Source of the DNA: Brachynemurus nebulosus
Taxonomy: Eukaryota > Arthropoda > Insecta > Neuroptera > Myrmeleontidae
Assembly (NCBI GenBank): GCA_035578155.1
Contig: JAPWDM010000016.1
Coordinates: forward strand, 4,232,501 to 4,296,500
Direction: 5' to 3'
DNA length: 64,000 nucleotides
In this document: piece by piece, positions 44,379-56,214 of the stretch
Layout of the letters: every line of letters starts with the position of its first letter
Numbering within the stretch: position 1 is the stretch's first letter
The notes under the pieces: model-generated
Seen by the model: only the letters and a program-made list of their open reading frames with translations
What the model was told of the DNA's origin: nothing
Databases searched by the model: none
Translations under genes and position numbers: made by a program

Positions 44379-45618
44379 TAGTACGGGAGGTACTGGCGCA
44401 TGAGTACCGAAAACTATTCCACCTCAATTTTTTTATGCGATCCTGTTGACATTGCCCTACTGATGATATAAATGCATGTTGCCAGGGGGCAACCCGGGGC
44501 CATATTGCTTAAACCGGAAGTTGCTTAAACAATTGCAAGGAATTGTCATTTTTCAACCGGACAAATTTTTTTTATATTCTTTATTGAAATACAAATAAAA
44601 AAGGTCCTATGACTTTTTACGATAAAGTTAATAGTTTTCGAGATATGAATTTTTAAAAGTTCGAAAAATCTCAAATTTTGGTACTTTTGACCCATGAAAA
44701 ATATATTTAAAAAAAATAATAAAATATAAATAATATTTTTTTTAAATTCTTTATACAATAGTTAATAATATCCTTAATAGAGATTTTAAAAAAAATTCAT
44801 TGTTTATACCTGTTTTTTAATTGTGAATTTCGCGCCCTCACAAGTATGCGTCCCCTACCTTTAAAATACCTTTAAGTATTTTTTCAACCGGACAAATTTT
44901 TTTTTATATTCTTTATTGAAATACAAACAAAAAAGGTCCTATGACTTTTCACGATCAAGTTAATATATTTAGAGATATGAATTTTTAAAGATTCGAGATT
45001 TTTCCAACTTTTAAAAATTCATATCTCAAAAAATATTAACTTGATCGTGAAAAGTCATAGGACCTTTTTTGTTTGTATTTCAATAAAGAATATAAAAAAA
45101 ATTTGTCCGATTGAAAAAATACTTAAAGGTATTTTAAAGGTAGGGGACGCATACTTGTGAGGGCGCGAAATTAACAATTAAAAAACAGGTATAAACAATG
45201 AATTTTTTTTAAATCTCTATTAAGGATATTATTAACTATTGTATAAAGAATTTAAAAAAAATATTATTTATATTTTATTATTTTTTTTAAATATATTTTT
45301 CATGGGTCAAAAGTACCAAAATTTGAGATTTTTCGAACTTTTAAAAATTCATATCTCGAAAACTATTAACTTTATCGTAAAAAGTCATAGGACCTTTTTT
45401 ATTTGTATTTCAATAAAGAATATAAAAAAAATTTGTCCGGTTGAAAAATGACAATTCCTTGCAATTGTTTAAGCAACTTCCGGTTTAAGCAATATGGCCC
45501 CGGGTTGCCCCCTGGCAACATGCATTTATATCATCAGTAGGGCAATGTCAACAGGATCGCATAAAAAAATTGAGGTGGAATAGTTTTCGGTATTCATGCG
45601 CCAGTACCTCCCGTACTA
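44379..45618. mobile_element. 1.24-kb palindromic element with 3-bp TSD
   Basis: The two halves are near-perfect inverted copies of about 620 bp meeting near 44998, so the same 70-codon frame appears at 44546-44758 (minus) and 45239-45451 (plus). The ends are tagtacgggaggtactggcg and its inverse. ACT flanks both sides (44376-44378, 45619-45621); removal of the element plus one ACT restores the reading frame of the host gene. Each arm has an internal duplication (accggacaaattttttt at 44558 and 44884). The 3-bp duplication fits CACTA- or Harbinger-type elements but the ends are not diagnostic. Confidence 0.85.
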
Positions 45619-46334
45619 ACTATAAAATACCCGAAGATTTGTATGAGTTTATTTCATATGTTATTCAAGGTCCCGATAGTCGCAGACAGTCTCGAAACAA
45701 CGATAAAATACAAATTGAGTCAATATGTCACGATTTAGTATATATCATTTCAAATGGTCGAGTCAAGCCGACGAAACAGATGATGTTAGGCCTAACATTA
45801 AAGTCTCTAACCAATAGCAGGAAAGTTCTGACAATATTAAATAAATATGGCCATACTGTATCCTATAACACCGCTGAAGGTTTAGACAGAACTGACATAT
45901 GCGGCTTATGAGAATAATAAACTTATTCCTGCTGGAATCAAAATTCAAAATGGGCAAAGTACACACGTCACTTTCGATAATTACGATCGGTATGTAGATA
46001 CACTTACTGGAAAGGATACCCTGCATGATACAGTTGGAATAATTTATCAGTTTATGTCATCGAGTACTGCACCCATTGCACCAGTCGTAGCTGAAGAATG
46101 TAGTGGTAGCGATTTCAAAAAAGAACTGTCCGTGTTTGAGACCCGAAGTGATGCTACGGCTTGCAAATCAGAAAAAAAAAGGCGACGATGCGCAGTAATT
46201 TAATAAATATGAAAGAAAATAATATATCGTTGTTTGAAGAATTTAAGCGTGGTGCTTTTGGTGTAAAACGTACAAATAAAAATTTAGCACGAGCTCCAGT
46301 AGACCTTACCGTAGAGCAAACTGTTAACGCCAAC

Positions 46335-47967
46335 CAGGAACGGAAAAAAAAGTTTTTTTTTTTTTTTTTAAAAAAAAAATTATAAAACAAACAGTTCAAA
46401 ATGTTTTAAACAAGTGTTCCTATGTTTAAAATCATGTTTTTATTAGTTTAATTTCAACATATGTTTTAAACCGTTTAAACTTGTTTTAAACAGGTTTAAT
46501 TCTTTTAATTGAACCATATGGAAAAAACTTTTTGACTCGAAATATCTGACTTTTTACGGTCAGACACTGGCATATGATAATGTACTATTAATTTATAATA
46601 GGTGGCATTAAATGGAAACATTTGAATATTTTCTTTGTTGTAAAATTTATAAAATCGTTTGTTGTTTATGCCTGTTGAATACTGTGTACATACAACAAAG
46701 ACGTTGCCGAGAAATTTTATAAAATTCCATCAGTGTTGCCAGATTGGGGGGTTTTCCTCCAAAATTTAAATTTGGAGAATTTTTAAATTGCTGGAGGGAA
46801 TTTTGGGGGATAATTTCTTTAGAGGGATTTTTGGCTGGAAATTTTTAAACTAGGGAGAGTTTGGAGGTTTAATTAAATTTAAAACATATATTTGCCATCC
46901 TCCTTAAAAATACTTAAATTCAAAAACCAGTTTCAAATCAACCACTAAAATTTAAATATGTGGTACCGTATTTTAAGACAACGTCAAAAGTCAACAATCA
47001 ATTTTGCCTAATTTTATTGTTTAAAAAAATACAGTAAACAATTCCTTGAAAATAATATTAGAATTATATTTTTCTATACCTAAATTATTTTATTCTATTT
47101 TTTTTTTTTTTTTTGCTCGTTAACTATTGTTTTTGAAGAAAGACATTTTTCAAAAAGTTGACCACTTTAAATATTGGTTATTTTTGGACTACTCGGACGT
47201 TGCTTACGTATTTCATGCGCGTGAAATCGTTTTTTCTTTTTTTTGGAGGTTTTCTTCCCTAAAATGCATTTTTGGAGGGATTTTTGACTAATGATGAGTC
47301 AATCTGGCAACACTGAATTTGATACATACTAAAAAAAAAAGAGTTTAAATTACAGTACAAAGAAGTTCAAAATCTTATTGTTAGTTGAAATGGTAAATAA
47401 AATACGATAATTAAATACAAGTCAGTGCTTTAGAATGGCGGCTATGACTAAAGTCATAAATCGACCTCAAAACATTTGATTTAGTAAAACAGTTGCATTC
47501 GACTGTAGCCTTAGTAGAAAGAGCTGCAATGCTAGCATATAATGCTAGTCGCTGTTTTTCAGGATTTAAATGGAAATACTTAACACAAATTAGTATTTAA
47601 CATAAAAGAAAGAAAAAAAAAACAACAAATATAAATACATACTTAAATAAATTTAGTTTAACCTAATTAAAAATTTAATTTTGTTTTTATTATTTTATTA
47701 CTGATGCGTATTGGAATAGAACTGCCTAATTTTTAATTACTAAAGATATAATTAAGCTATTTTTTTATTTCAATACATTTTATTTACAACTTAACCGAAA
47801 GAATTTAATTAAAGATTGTTCAGAACACAGTTTAATATGTAATGTTTTTTATTTGTTTTAAACATAGTTTAAAACATCGTTTAAAACACTTTAATTTCAA
47901 ACATGTTTTATTTAGATTGTGTTTTAAACAGTGTTTAAAACACTTTGTTTTAAACATGCCAACCCTG
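46335..47967. mobile_element. hAT-type non-autonomous element with perfect 8-bp TSD
   Basis: The ends are caggaacgg and catgccaaccctg; the duplication acgccaac is exact (46327-46334, 47968-47975). It interrupts the coding block of the large gene at a VNAN codon run. Subterminal sequence on both sides is packed with gttttaaac words (46397-46490 and 47862-47955). A further hAT-like element is nested at 46731-47315. The left end has a run of A then T (46342-46380) that may have eroded the inverted repeat. Confidence 0.8.
46731..47315. mobile_element. 585-bp hAT-like MITE nested in another hAT
   Basis: TIRs cagtgttgccagattggggg and aatctggcaacactg are clear. The flanks aattccat and aatttgat match at 6 of 8 bases. 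Same end type as the element at 51372. Confidence 0.75.
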
Positions 47968-49198
47968 ACGCCAACGCAGCAAACAGTTTGTCAGGCATAA
48001 CACATTTTACAAATTCTATTTCTGCTAGGCAGCGCTGGGATTTGAGTCATAGTTTACGCACAACTATAATTTCTAAATTACTGGAAACAATCAACCTTAC
48101 CAGTAAAGACGATATTACTCACGAATTAGAAAATAATCGAATTCTTAAGAACAGAAAAGCATTTTTTGATATATTAAACGCAATAACAAAAAATATAAAT
48201 CCCTTTAATCCAAATATCGATAAAGACAACTTGTTTAATATAGTCACTGGTAGAGCAACTACTGAACCAACATCAAAATTTTTGTTAAATGTTATTAGCA
48301 TGGGCAAGTCACAAAAAGAACAATATATACATGAATGTTCTGAAAATCCTGACCGTTTTGAACAACCCATTAAGCGAAATAAAATAAATAATTTTGCTTC
48401 CGAATGTGTGAAAAAGCACCAAAAAATGAAAATAAACAAGTAATTATAAAGATGGAACGCGATATATTTGCTCGCTTGTTAGGTATAGCGTTAAATAAAA
48501 AAATTGATATGGAATTGTGTTTATCTTACCCACTATCACCAGTTCCACTTGCATTATGCCTTTCCACAGGCGAAATGCACAAAACTGATAAAGCCGCTTT
48601 GGCTGCAGAACTAAAATCGAAAATTCAGTCTTCAGTTCCAAGCCATATTGATATAGACATCACTGATGGATTTTACTTCTTTTACCACTTAGGATCATCA
48701 TTGCCACAAACTTTTGGAAAATTATCGGAATTAATCTTAAGAAAAATTTGCGATACAACAGCTTCACAAATCCACTTAGTGTTCGAAAAATATTTCTCTC
48801 CATCCATTAAAGATATTGAACGTGCGAACCGTCAATATCTTTAATGGATTAGTCCCCGTATGAAATAATTTGTGCAGCTCAATGTAGACCAAGTAATTTT
48901 TACAATAGTTTAAAAAACCCCAAATTTAAAAGGCTCTTGTTAGTTTTTTTAGTTGACCATTGGGCGCAAAATTCAAGGGCATGTATTTTAAAAAATAAAA
49001 AAGTATATATCACAGTAGAAGAACAGTGTTTCTCATTTGTTTCTGATCGTTCAGTAGTTGAAAAAATTCAAGAGTAAGATTTTATCTGTTTTCACGAAGA
49101 AGCGGACACGAGAATAATTTTCCATATAAACAAGTGCCGATTAAATTCAAAAATATTAATAAAAGCGTCAGACACCGACGTATTAATAATTTTACTAG

Positions 49199-50364
49199 CC
49201 CAGTGAACATAGAATGTAAATGTGATGTAACAAGGAAATAACAAGTTACGCAACTTTTTTGACTTATGGGTGACATAACAATTATATAAAATTAGAGTTT
49301 TACGTTATATACCTAATTGGTACCTGTATGTTACGTAACAGTTACGTGCCATTGTGACTGTAATAAAATGTCACATTTGTGACTGCTATGTTACGTTTAG
49401 ATGATGTATCAAGGTTGCTTCGATAAAACGTCACAGTGTGACTTTTATGTTATGTCTTCGCAACCTAACAATGTTACTTTAATAAAACCTCACAGAACTG
49501 ACTCTTATGTTATGTTTTTGTGACGTATCAACGTTACTTTATTGAAATGTCACAATCATAACTTTTTTGTTATGTCCCGATGACCTAACAATGTTACTTT
49601 GAACAAAACGTCACAACAGTACTCTTATGTTATGTTTTTGTGACGTATTAACTACAGGAATCTTTAAATTGATAACTCCTCGCGAATTGATACATTTAAA
49701 ATTAATATGGTAACAAAACATTTCACAAAAGTGACAAGTGAAATGTTTTATTAATATTGACACGTCACAAAAACATAACAAAAGAGTCATGATTGTGACA
49801 TTTCATTAAAAAAACGTTAATACGTCGTTAAAACAGTTAATTTTGTTATTAATTTAAAAATTAAACTCTTATGAAAATTCTTGTAAGGCTTTATTTACTA
49901 TTTTGTGATATATATTAATATATAACGATGAGAATAAATAAGTCAGTTTGGTCTAGTGGTTAAGACTGTCGATAATTTAAATGATGCTTCAGCTTGGATA
50001 ACGGTTCGAATCCTGTAACAGTCAACAAAAAAAAAAAGAAAAAAAAAACAATAATAATTTAGGTGTATGTATATGAACAAAGTTGGTAATATGTGATGTA
50101 ATGTTAATAAGAAACAAAAAAGGGGAATTTTGAATTTGCTTTTTGCAAAAGAAGGCGTAAGGCGTATTTTTATCTATAAGGTAACATCAAAGTTATATTT
50201 TCCTGAAACGTAACAAGAACATAACAATGTTACGTCACATTGTTACGTTTATAAGTGGGAAATTGTAAGTTACATGTGAGTCATATGTGACTCATATTTT
50301 ATGTAACAGGTGACTTTCAGTTCTGTCACTTTGACATAAAATTTACAGAAAAATGTTCACTGGG
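49199..50364 (+). mobile_element. CCCAGTGAAC family, copy 1 (1166 bp, 2-bp TSD AG)
   Basis: Ends cccagtgaacatagaatg and aaaatgttcactggg are inverted for 10-12 bp. AG flanks both sides (49197-49198, 50365-50366), and removal restores the host frame across ILL-GNMH. Inside are about five units of a 60-bp repeat (49380-49650; atgttatgt words 59-60 bp apart) and a tRNA-like unit (49942-50025) with an A-rich tail. No ORF. Other copies are at 51301-56556 and 60450-61601. The superfamily is unknown to me; ISL2EU-type elements also make 2-bp duplications. Confidence 0.8.
49942..50025 (+). ncRNA. tRNA-like Pol III unit in CCCAGTGAAC copy 1
   Basis: An A-box-like word (tggtctagtggtt, 49949-49961) and a B-box (ggttcgaatcc, 50003-50013) stand 42 bp apart and are followed by an A-rich tail (50026-50050). 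The folds of a working tRNA are poor, so it is a tRNA-derived SINE-like head. The same unit is in the other two copies of the host family. Confidence 0.65.
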
Positions 50365-51065
50365 AGGTAATATGCACACCTTAAACAATTACGAAATTTG
50401 GATATTAACATTTACTACAAAAAGTACTGATAATACCTATACTAATTGTACAGAATTATCACAGACTTTAGGGTATTCATTGTGCCGTGCTCTACCCGCA
50501 TTCCATGCCTTTACTAGGAGTGATTACACAGCTGCATTAAAAAAAAGAAACCGTTTGATATTTTTAAGAACGATGAGAAACTTCAGAATGTATTTCAGAC
50601 TCTCACACATAAAGATGATATAAACGATGCCGAAAAAATCGACATTATCGAAAATTTCACGGTTAAATTATATAACATTAAGAACTGCACAAAAGTTAAC
50701 GCAGCTCGTTTCGAGTTGTTTCAAAAATTTTATTCGGCCAATAGTCAGAATGAAAAATTATTTTATAACATAAAAAACTTTAATTCGCAACTGATACCTC
50801 CATGTTGGCGTTCATTTAAACAGAAAATTTTACGAACGATATTCGTTAACTGTATGTGGTAAAATGCAAAAGAACCACGCTGCAGTAATTTTAATCCCGA
50901 AGAGTATTTGGTTGGTTGGTCGGTTGGTGTGTCGAAAATAACAAATATGTTCCAGTTTGGTATGAAGGCGATCCAACACCTCTGCGAGTTGAAGATATAG
51001 TAATTACTGAAAAAGAAGACAGTGATAATGAATTTGAGGATCTTAACATTGACAATGATTTTTAA

Positions 51066-51166
51066 ATAATTTTAAGTTAGTTGTCTTCAGCAAATTTTGT
51101 GATGATTCATCCCACCGTCTACTTTGGAATTTTTTGGATTCTCCCTTGTGGTGGAGGACAATAATT
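51066..51166 (+). other. 3' untranslated region of the large gene
   Basis: About 100 bp lies between the stop codon and the right terminal repeat. No AATAAA was found here; aaataattt lies at the start. Confidence 0.35.
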
Positions 51167-51883
51167 TTCAGGTGTTTATGACGGTACGATGTGCCGCCAA
51201 TACACTACCGCCAATACCGGCGACTTGAAATAGGTCGCCGGCGTATTTAATACAGGATCCGGTAAGAGCGACCTGTATATTATGAAACTGTAGACAGTTA
51301 CCCAGTGAACATAGAATGTAAATGTGATGTAACAAGGAAATAACAAGTTCGTAACTTTTTTGACTTATGGGCAGTGTTGCCAACTCTGAAATCTAACTGA
51401 TCGTAGAATTTATAAAAAAATACCGTAGATTTTCAGAAATTATGTTGTAATTTATATTTAAAATACGGTAAAATTACCTTGTTTTTTTTTCAGTAGGAAA
51501 ATAAAGGTCAAAATTGAGAAAAAAAACTTATTAATTTGATTCAGATAGTATAATGCTAAGTCATCATTTTTGTACAAGATTTTCTGTGATGAATTTCGTT
51601 AAGAGCTTATTACGCTTTTGCAAACAAACTAAATTAAAACGTTCTAATAAGTATTCATCTAAAATCAAATACGGTAGTTTCCTATCGAATTCGTTCGCAT
51701 AATATCTCCAGACTCATTGCACATTGTTAGGAGAATTCCCGGAATTAACATTTTAAAAAATGTAAAAAAAAAAACTGCTTTCATTAGAATAAAACCAAAA
51801 TACCCTAACAAAAGTAACTAAAATTCTTGAAATTTAAAGTTAATCATAAAGATATAGCAAGTATCATAATTATTTACAAGTCA

Positions 51884-53130
51884 GGGCCAATATTATAAAA
51901 CTATTTTAATCGACAGTTAAATTTAATGCTCTGTTAAACTAATTTAACAGAGGGTTTGGATATTATAAAACTAAGTTAAATTTAAAGATCCGTTATATCA
52001 CCTGTTAAACTAACTGATTCATTTTGCTCCTTTAAATATTTAACTGGATGTTAAATGAAAATTTTTATTTTTGACAACTACTTTTTTGACAAGCAGACTT
52101 TAACGTCAATAACTTTTGAAGTCACAGGTTACAGACTAATAACATGTTTTCAGTTTCATCGATTTCATCAGTATATTCAGTTTCTGATTAGGATACGATT
52201 GCGAGTTAAATTAGAATACAATTGCCTAGAACTTTTCGCAATCGTACGAATCGATTTGAAACGTTAAGTGATGTAGAATTTAAACTTTGATTTCGATTGA
52301 CTAAAGAAGTAACAATGTATGTTTTAGAAAAAAGTGAAAATAACTTTCCAAAAGTGCCCAATTTCAGCAATGAACCAGTGTTGCTGATAACATTAAAATT
52401 TTATGCTACTGGGTCGTTTTAGCAAGTTATTTATAATAACTTTAATGTGAGCACGGTAACTGTGGGTAGAATTATCACATCGGTTCATTAAAAATGAACT
52501 TATTGAAATGTTAAGTACAAGTCAGGAAAAACGTAACGTCTGTGCACATTTTTATAATATTGCACAATTTGCAAATGTATGTAGTGTGCAACTGATTGTA
52601 CCTATATTAAAAATCAGTCACCAGGTGAAAATCGTACTGAAGTGTTTAGAAATAGAAAAGGTTTTTATTCCATTAACACTCAAATAATTTGCGACGTTCA
52701 GTTGCACATTACGAATATTGTTGCTCGATTAGCAAGAGGTATCTACGGGCTACGACAGCAGAATTTTTGATAATTCTTTTATTTTATTGTTCATATCGTC
52801 AGTCTCTTTGCATTCAGTTATTTTTAAATATTTTCTAGATATTTCTAATAAATTATATTTTTCATTTTCTATAAAATTTCAGCCACGATCTTTTTTTTCG
52901 ATTCCATTGTATTTTGAACTTTTTACTTTGATTAGTTTTATTTTTGTCAATTTTATAACTGTCGTACGGGTAGCAATGGTTTCAAATTTCAAACTGGAAT
53001 GTAGTTTTGAGTATTTTAGTTTAATTTCTTGTTAACTAACTAACTGAACAATTAGTTTTATAATATCCAGTTTTAGTTTAACAGTCTGTTAGCTAACAGG
53101 TTGTTATCTTTTGCTTTATAATATTGGCCC
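51884..53130 (+). mobile_element. PIF/Harbinger element, decayed
   Basis: TIRs gggccaatattataaaac and gctttataatattggccc. The flanks tca and tta differ by one base from a TTA target duplication. Internal repeats with ttaaactaa/taacagtctgttag words lie near both ends. It carries a broken transposase (52226-52767). Confidence 0.8.
52226..52767 (+). pseudogene. HARBI1-like transposase remnant
   Basis: Pieces in order: RFRLTKEVTMYVLEKSENNF, then LLITLKFYATGSF with a stop in place of the next residue, VSTVTVGRIITSVH, then FRNRKGFYSINTQIICDVQL and HITNIVARLARG. These are the N-terminal half and start of the DDE region of PIF/Harbinger transposases (known pattern ALRFYATGSFQ, VSxSTVxRII, FxNRKGxxSINxQxxCD). 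At least two frameshifts and several stops are present, and the C-terminal half is missing. It lies inside matching Harbinger-type TIRs. Confidence 0.8.
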
Positions 53131-53714
53131 TTAATATTATAATATTAAGATCGTCAATATTACCATGTTTTTTGCTACCGTAATTGTAACCCTACCGTAG
53201 GTGGTAGATTTATGCTGATTACCGTGTTTTTAAGGTAATTACGGTGTAGTTGGCAACACTGCTTATGGGTGACATAACAATTATATAAAATTAGAGTTTT
53301 ATGTTATGTACCTAATTGTTACCTGTATGTTACGTAACAGTTACATCCCATTGTGACTGTAATAAAATGTCACATTTGTGACTGCTATGTTGCGTTTAGA
53401 TGATGTATCAAGGTTGCTTTGATAAAACACCACAGTGTGACTCTTATGTTATGTCTTCGCAACCTAAAAATGTTACTTTGATAAAACCTCACAGAATTGA
53501 CTCTTATGTTATGTTTTTGTGACGTATCAACGTTACTTTAATGAAATGTCACAACCATGACTCTTTTGTTATGTCCTGATGACCTAACAATGTTACTTTG
53601 AACAAAACGTCACAACAGTACTCTTATGTTATGTTTTTGTGACGTATTAACGTTGTTTTAATGAAATGTCATAATCATGACTCTTTTGTTATGTTTTTGT
53701 GACGTATCAATATT

Positions 53715-53877
53715 CGGCGTGTTCGTTGCTGAGTTTTTCTGCTCAAAGTGAGCTGCTAGCGCATGCGCAAGAACTATTTTTTATGGAATATACAAGTATT
53801 TCGTACTTCATAAAAATGTTCTTGCGCATGCGCTAACAGCTCACTTCGAGCAGGAAAACTCAGCAACGAACACGGCG
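53715..53877. mobile_element. 163-bp MITE with 3-bp TSD ATT
   Basis: TIRs of about 62 bp (cggcgtgttcgttgctgag and inverse) share gcgcatgcgcaagaac. ATT lies on both sides (53712-53714, 53878-53880) and the empty site caatattaataaaac is in copies 1 and 3 of the host family. Confidence 0.9.
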
Positions 53878-53964
53878 ATTAATAAAACATTTCACTTGTC
53901 ACTTTTGTGAAATGTTTTGTTACCATATTAATTTTAAATGTATCAATTCGTGAGGAATTATACG

Positions 53965-55440
53965 TTTTCTCGAAATTTTACTTCGAAAAATGTTTTATAT
54001 TGTTTATAATGGCATTTATCTTGAAAACCATTCATTTTCCTGTAAATTGCCGAGAAACTGAGCATAGGATCCCGTTTAAATTTTCGTTGGTAGTTACCAC
54101 TTATAGTAGCTACTAAACACCATAGCAGCGGAAAATGGACGGTCAGTGGTTTTCCCGAAATTTTACTTCGTAAAATGTTTTATATCGTTTATAATGGCAT
54201 TTACCTTCAAAAAAAATTTTTCCCATTAATTGCCGAAAAACTGAGCATAGGATCCCGTTCAACTTTTCGCTGGTTGTTACCACTTGTACTAGCTACTAAA
54301 CGCCATAGCAGCAGAAAATGGACGGTTAGTGGTTTTCCCGAAATTTTACTTCGAAAAATGTTTTATATTGTTTATAATGGCATTTACCTTCAAAAAAATT
54401 TTTTGCCCGGTAATTGCCGAAAAACTGAGCATAGGATCCCGTTTAAATTTTCGCTGGTAGTTACCAATTGTAGTAGCTACTAAACGCCATAGCAGCGGAA
54501 AATGGACGGTCAGTCGTTTTCCCGAAATTTTACTTCGAAAAATGTTTTATATTGTTTATAATGGCATTTACCTTCAAAAAAAAAAAATTTTGCCCGGTAA
54601 TTGCCGAAAAACTGAGCATAGGATCCCATTCAAATTTTCGCTGGCTGTTAACATTTGGAGTAGTTACGAAACGCCATAGCAGCAGAAAATGGACGGTTAG
54701 TGGTTTTCCCGAAATTTTACTTCGAAAAATGTTTTATTTTATTCATAATGGCATTCACCTTCAAAACCATTCATTTTTCTATAAATTGCCGAAAAACTGA
54801 GCATAGGATCCCGTTTAAATTTTCGCTGGTAGTTACCAATTGTAGTAGCTACTAAACGCCATAGCAGCGGAAAATGGACGGTCAGTCGTTTTCCCGAAAT
54901 TTTACTTCGAAAAATGTTTTATATTGTTTATAATGGCATTTACCTTCAAAAAAAATTTTTCCCATTAATTGCCGAAAAACTGAGCATAGGATCCCGTTTA
55001 AATTTTCGCTGGTAGTTTCCACTTATAGTAGCTACTAAACGCCATAGCAGCAGAAAATGGACGGTCAGTCGTTTTCCCGAAATTTTACTTCAAAAAATGT
55101 TTTATATTGTTTATAATGGCATTTACCTTCAAAAGAATTTTTTGCCCGGTAATTGCCGAAAAACTGAGCATAGGATCCCATTCAAATTTTCGCTGGTTGT
55201 TACCATTTGGAGTAGTTACGAAACGCCATAGCAGCGGAAAATGGACGGTCAGTCGTTTTCCCGAAATTTTACTTCGAAAAATGTTTTATATTGTTTATAA
55301 TGGCATTTACCTTCAAAAAAAATTGCCGAAAAACTCAGCATAGGATCCCGTTCAAATTTTCGCTGGTTGTTACCACTTGTAGTAGCTACTAAACGCCATA
55401 GCAGCAGAAAATGGACGGTCAGTCGTTTTCCCGAAATTGT
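53965..55440 (+). repeat. 184-bp satellite array, eight units
   Basis: The word cgaaatttta starts at 53971, 54156, 54339, 54523, 54710, 54895, 55078 and 55262, and a shortened last unit ends at 55432 (spacing 183-187). Each unit has gagcataggatccc, ttcgctgg, and gccatagcagc(g/a)gaaaatgg. Short frames in it are by-products of the repeat. Confidence 0.95.
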
Positions 55441-55960
55441 GGTTCTAATTTTCGCTGATTGATATATATGTGTTATACAAAATTTGACAATTTCTGTATT
55501 TTATCATTCATTTTCTCGTGTTTAGAGTCCGAAAAATTTTCTGAATTTTAGTTTCTATTTTAGTTTATTAATTGCATCAAGTTTTGATGTGGATTCTAAA
55601 ATGTTAAGACTAGTCATTTTTAATTTTTTTGGATTTTATTTTAAATAAAATTGTTTTATATGATTTTACTTTAAAGGTCATTCAGTGTGTTATGAGTACA
55701 TACATAGGAAACGTGTTGTTGGTTGTGCAGTCAGTCGATATGTGTTAATGGTTCTCCTATTCAAATATCGTTTTATTATACTCACATACTATTTTATACG
55801 CATGGTTTTAACGCTGCGATTTTTTTCTGCTAGTTTTTTTCTGCTAAATACACCATGGTTTATATAATATAACCCCATAATATATATAATATAACCCATA
55901 TAACAAATAACATAAATCGACTTATACAAAAATGGATGGATGAAATGGATAACAAACATA
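55441..55960. other. Unassigned sequence after the satellite array
   Basis: AT-rich sequence absent from the other copies of the CCCAGTGAAC family, so it came in with or before the satellite. No coding signal. Confidence 0.4.
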
Positions 55961-56130
55961 ACAAAATAGTCATGATTGCGTCATTTCATTAAAACAACAT
56001 TAATACGTCGTTAAAACAACGTTAATTTTGTTACATATTAATTTAAAAATGAAACTTTTATGAAAATTCTTGTAAGGCTTTATTTACTATTTTGTGATAT
56101 ATATTAATATATAACGATCAGAATAAATAA

Positions 56131-56214
56131 GTGAGTTTGGTCTAATGGTTAAGACTGCCGATAATTTAAAAGATGCTTCAGCTTGGATAATAGTTCGAAT
56201 ACTGCAACAGTCAA
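56131..56214 (+). ncRNA. tRNA-like Pol III unit in CCCAGTGAAC copy 2
   Basis: Homologous to 49942-50025 but worn: A-box tggtctaatggtt, B-box degraded to agttcgaatac, then an A tract of about 24. Confidence 0.55.

Larger units (their letters stand above)
44144..51065 (+). pseudogene. Main body of the large transposon's gene (XPG/FEN1-like motifs), split by three insertions
   Basis: Four coding blocks, 44144-44378, 45622-46334, 47976-49198 and 50367-51065, are collinear on the plus strand. The first follows an acceptor (tttttttag|ctc). Landmarks: VAFTLRRSVKN, LVYIISNGRVKPTKQMMLGL, KDTLHDTVGI, DLTVEQTVNAN, RQRWDLSHSLRT, LSYPLSPVPLALCLSTGEMH, VFEKYFSPSIKD, HEEADTRIIFH, ASDTDVLIILL, LPAFHAFTRSDYTAAL, then an acidic tail to TAA 51063-51065. 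VF[D/E], EEAD and SDTDVL in this order recall the XPG-N and XPG-I acidic motifs of FEN1-type nucleases, seen in Academ transposases. Frameshifts near 44273, 45880, 46190, 48430, 50520 and 50860 and several stops show decay apart from the insertions. The family is high-copy in arthropods. Confidence 0.6.
51372..53261. mobile_element. hAT-type element with perfect 8-bp TSD
   Basis: TIRs cagtgttgccaactctg and gtagttggcaacactg. The duplication cttatggg is exact (51364-51371, 53262-53269) and the empty site exists in copies 1 and 3 of the host family (cttatgggtgac). It contains a Harbinger element. Confidence 0.9.

Noticed and set aside
44546..45451. Two identical 70-codon frames on opposite strands
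   Set aside because: They are the two arms of the 1.24-kb palindrome and hydrophobic by AT bias, not a gene.
49942..50025. Functional tRNA gene
   Set aside because: A and B boxes are present but acceptor and T stems pair poorly and the unit repeats in three transposon copies, so it is a tRNA-derived SINE-like head.
53907..55343. A run of similar frames of 69-102 codons
   Set aside because: Translations of the 184-bp satellite; the repeated stops and lack of conservation beyond the DNA repeat argue against a protein family.
53965..55440. CRISPR-like array
   Set aside because: Units are 184 bp with no separate spacers and lie in a eukaryotic transposon.
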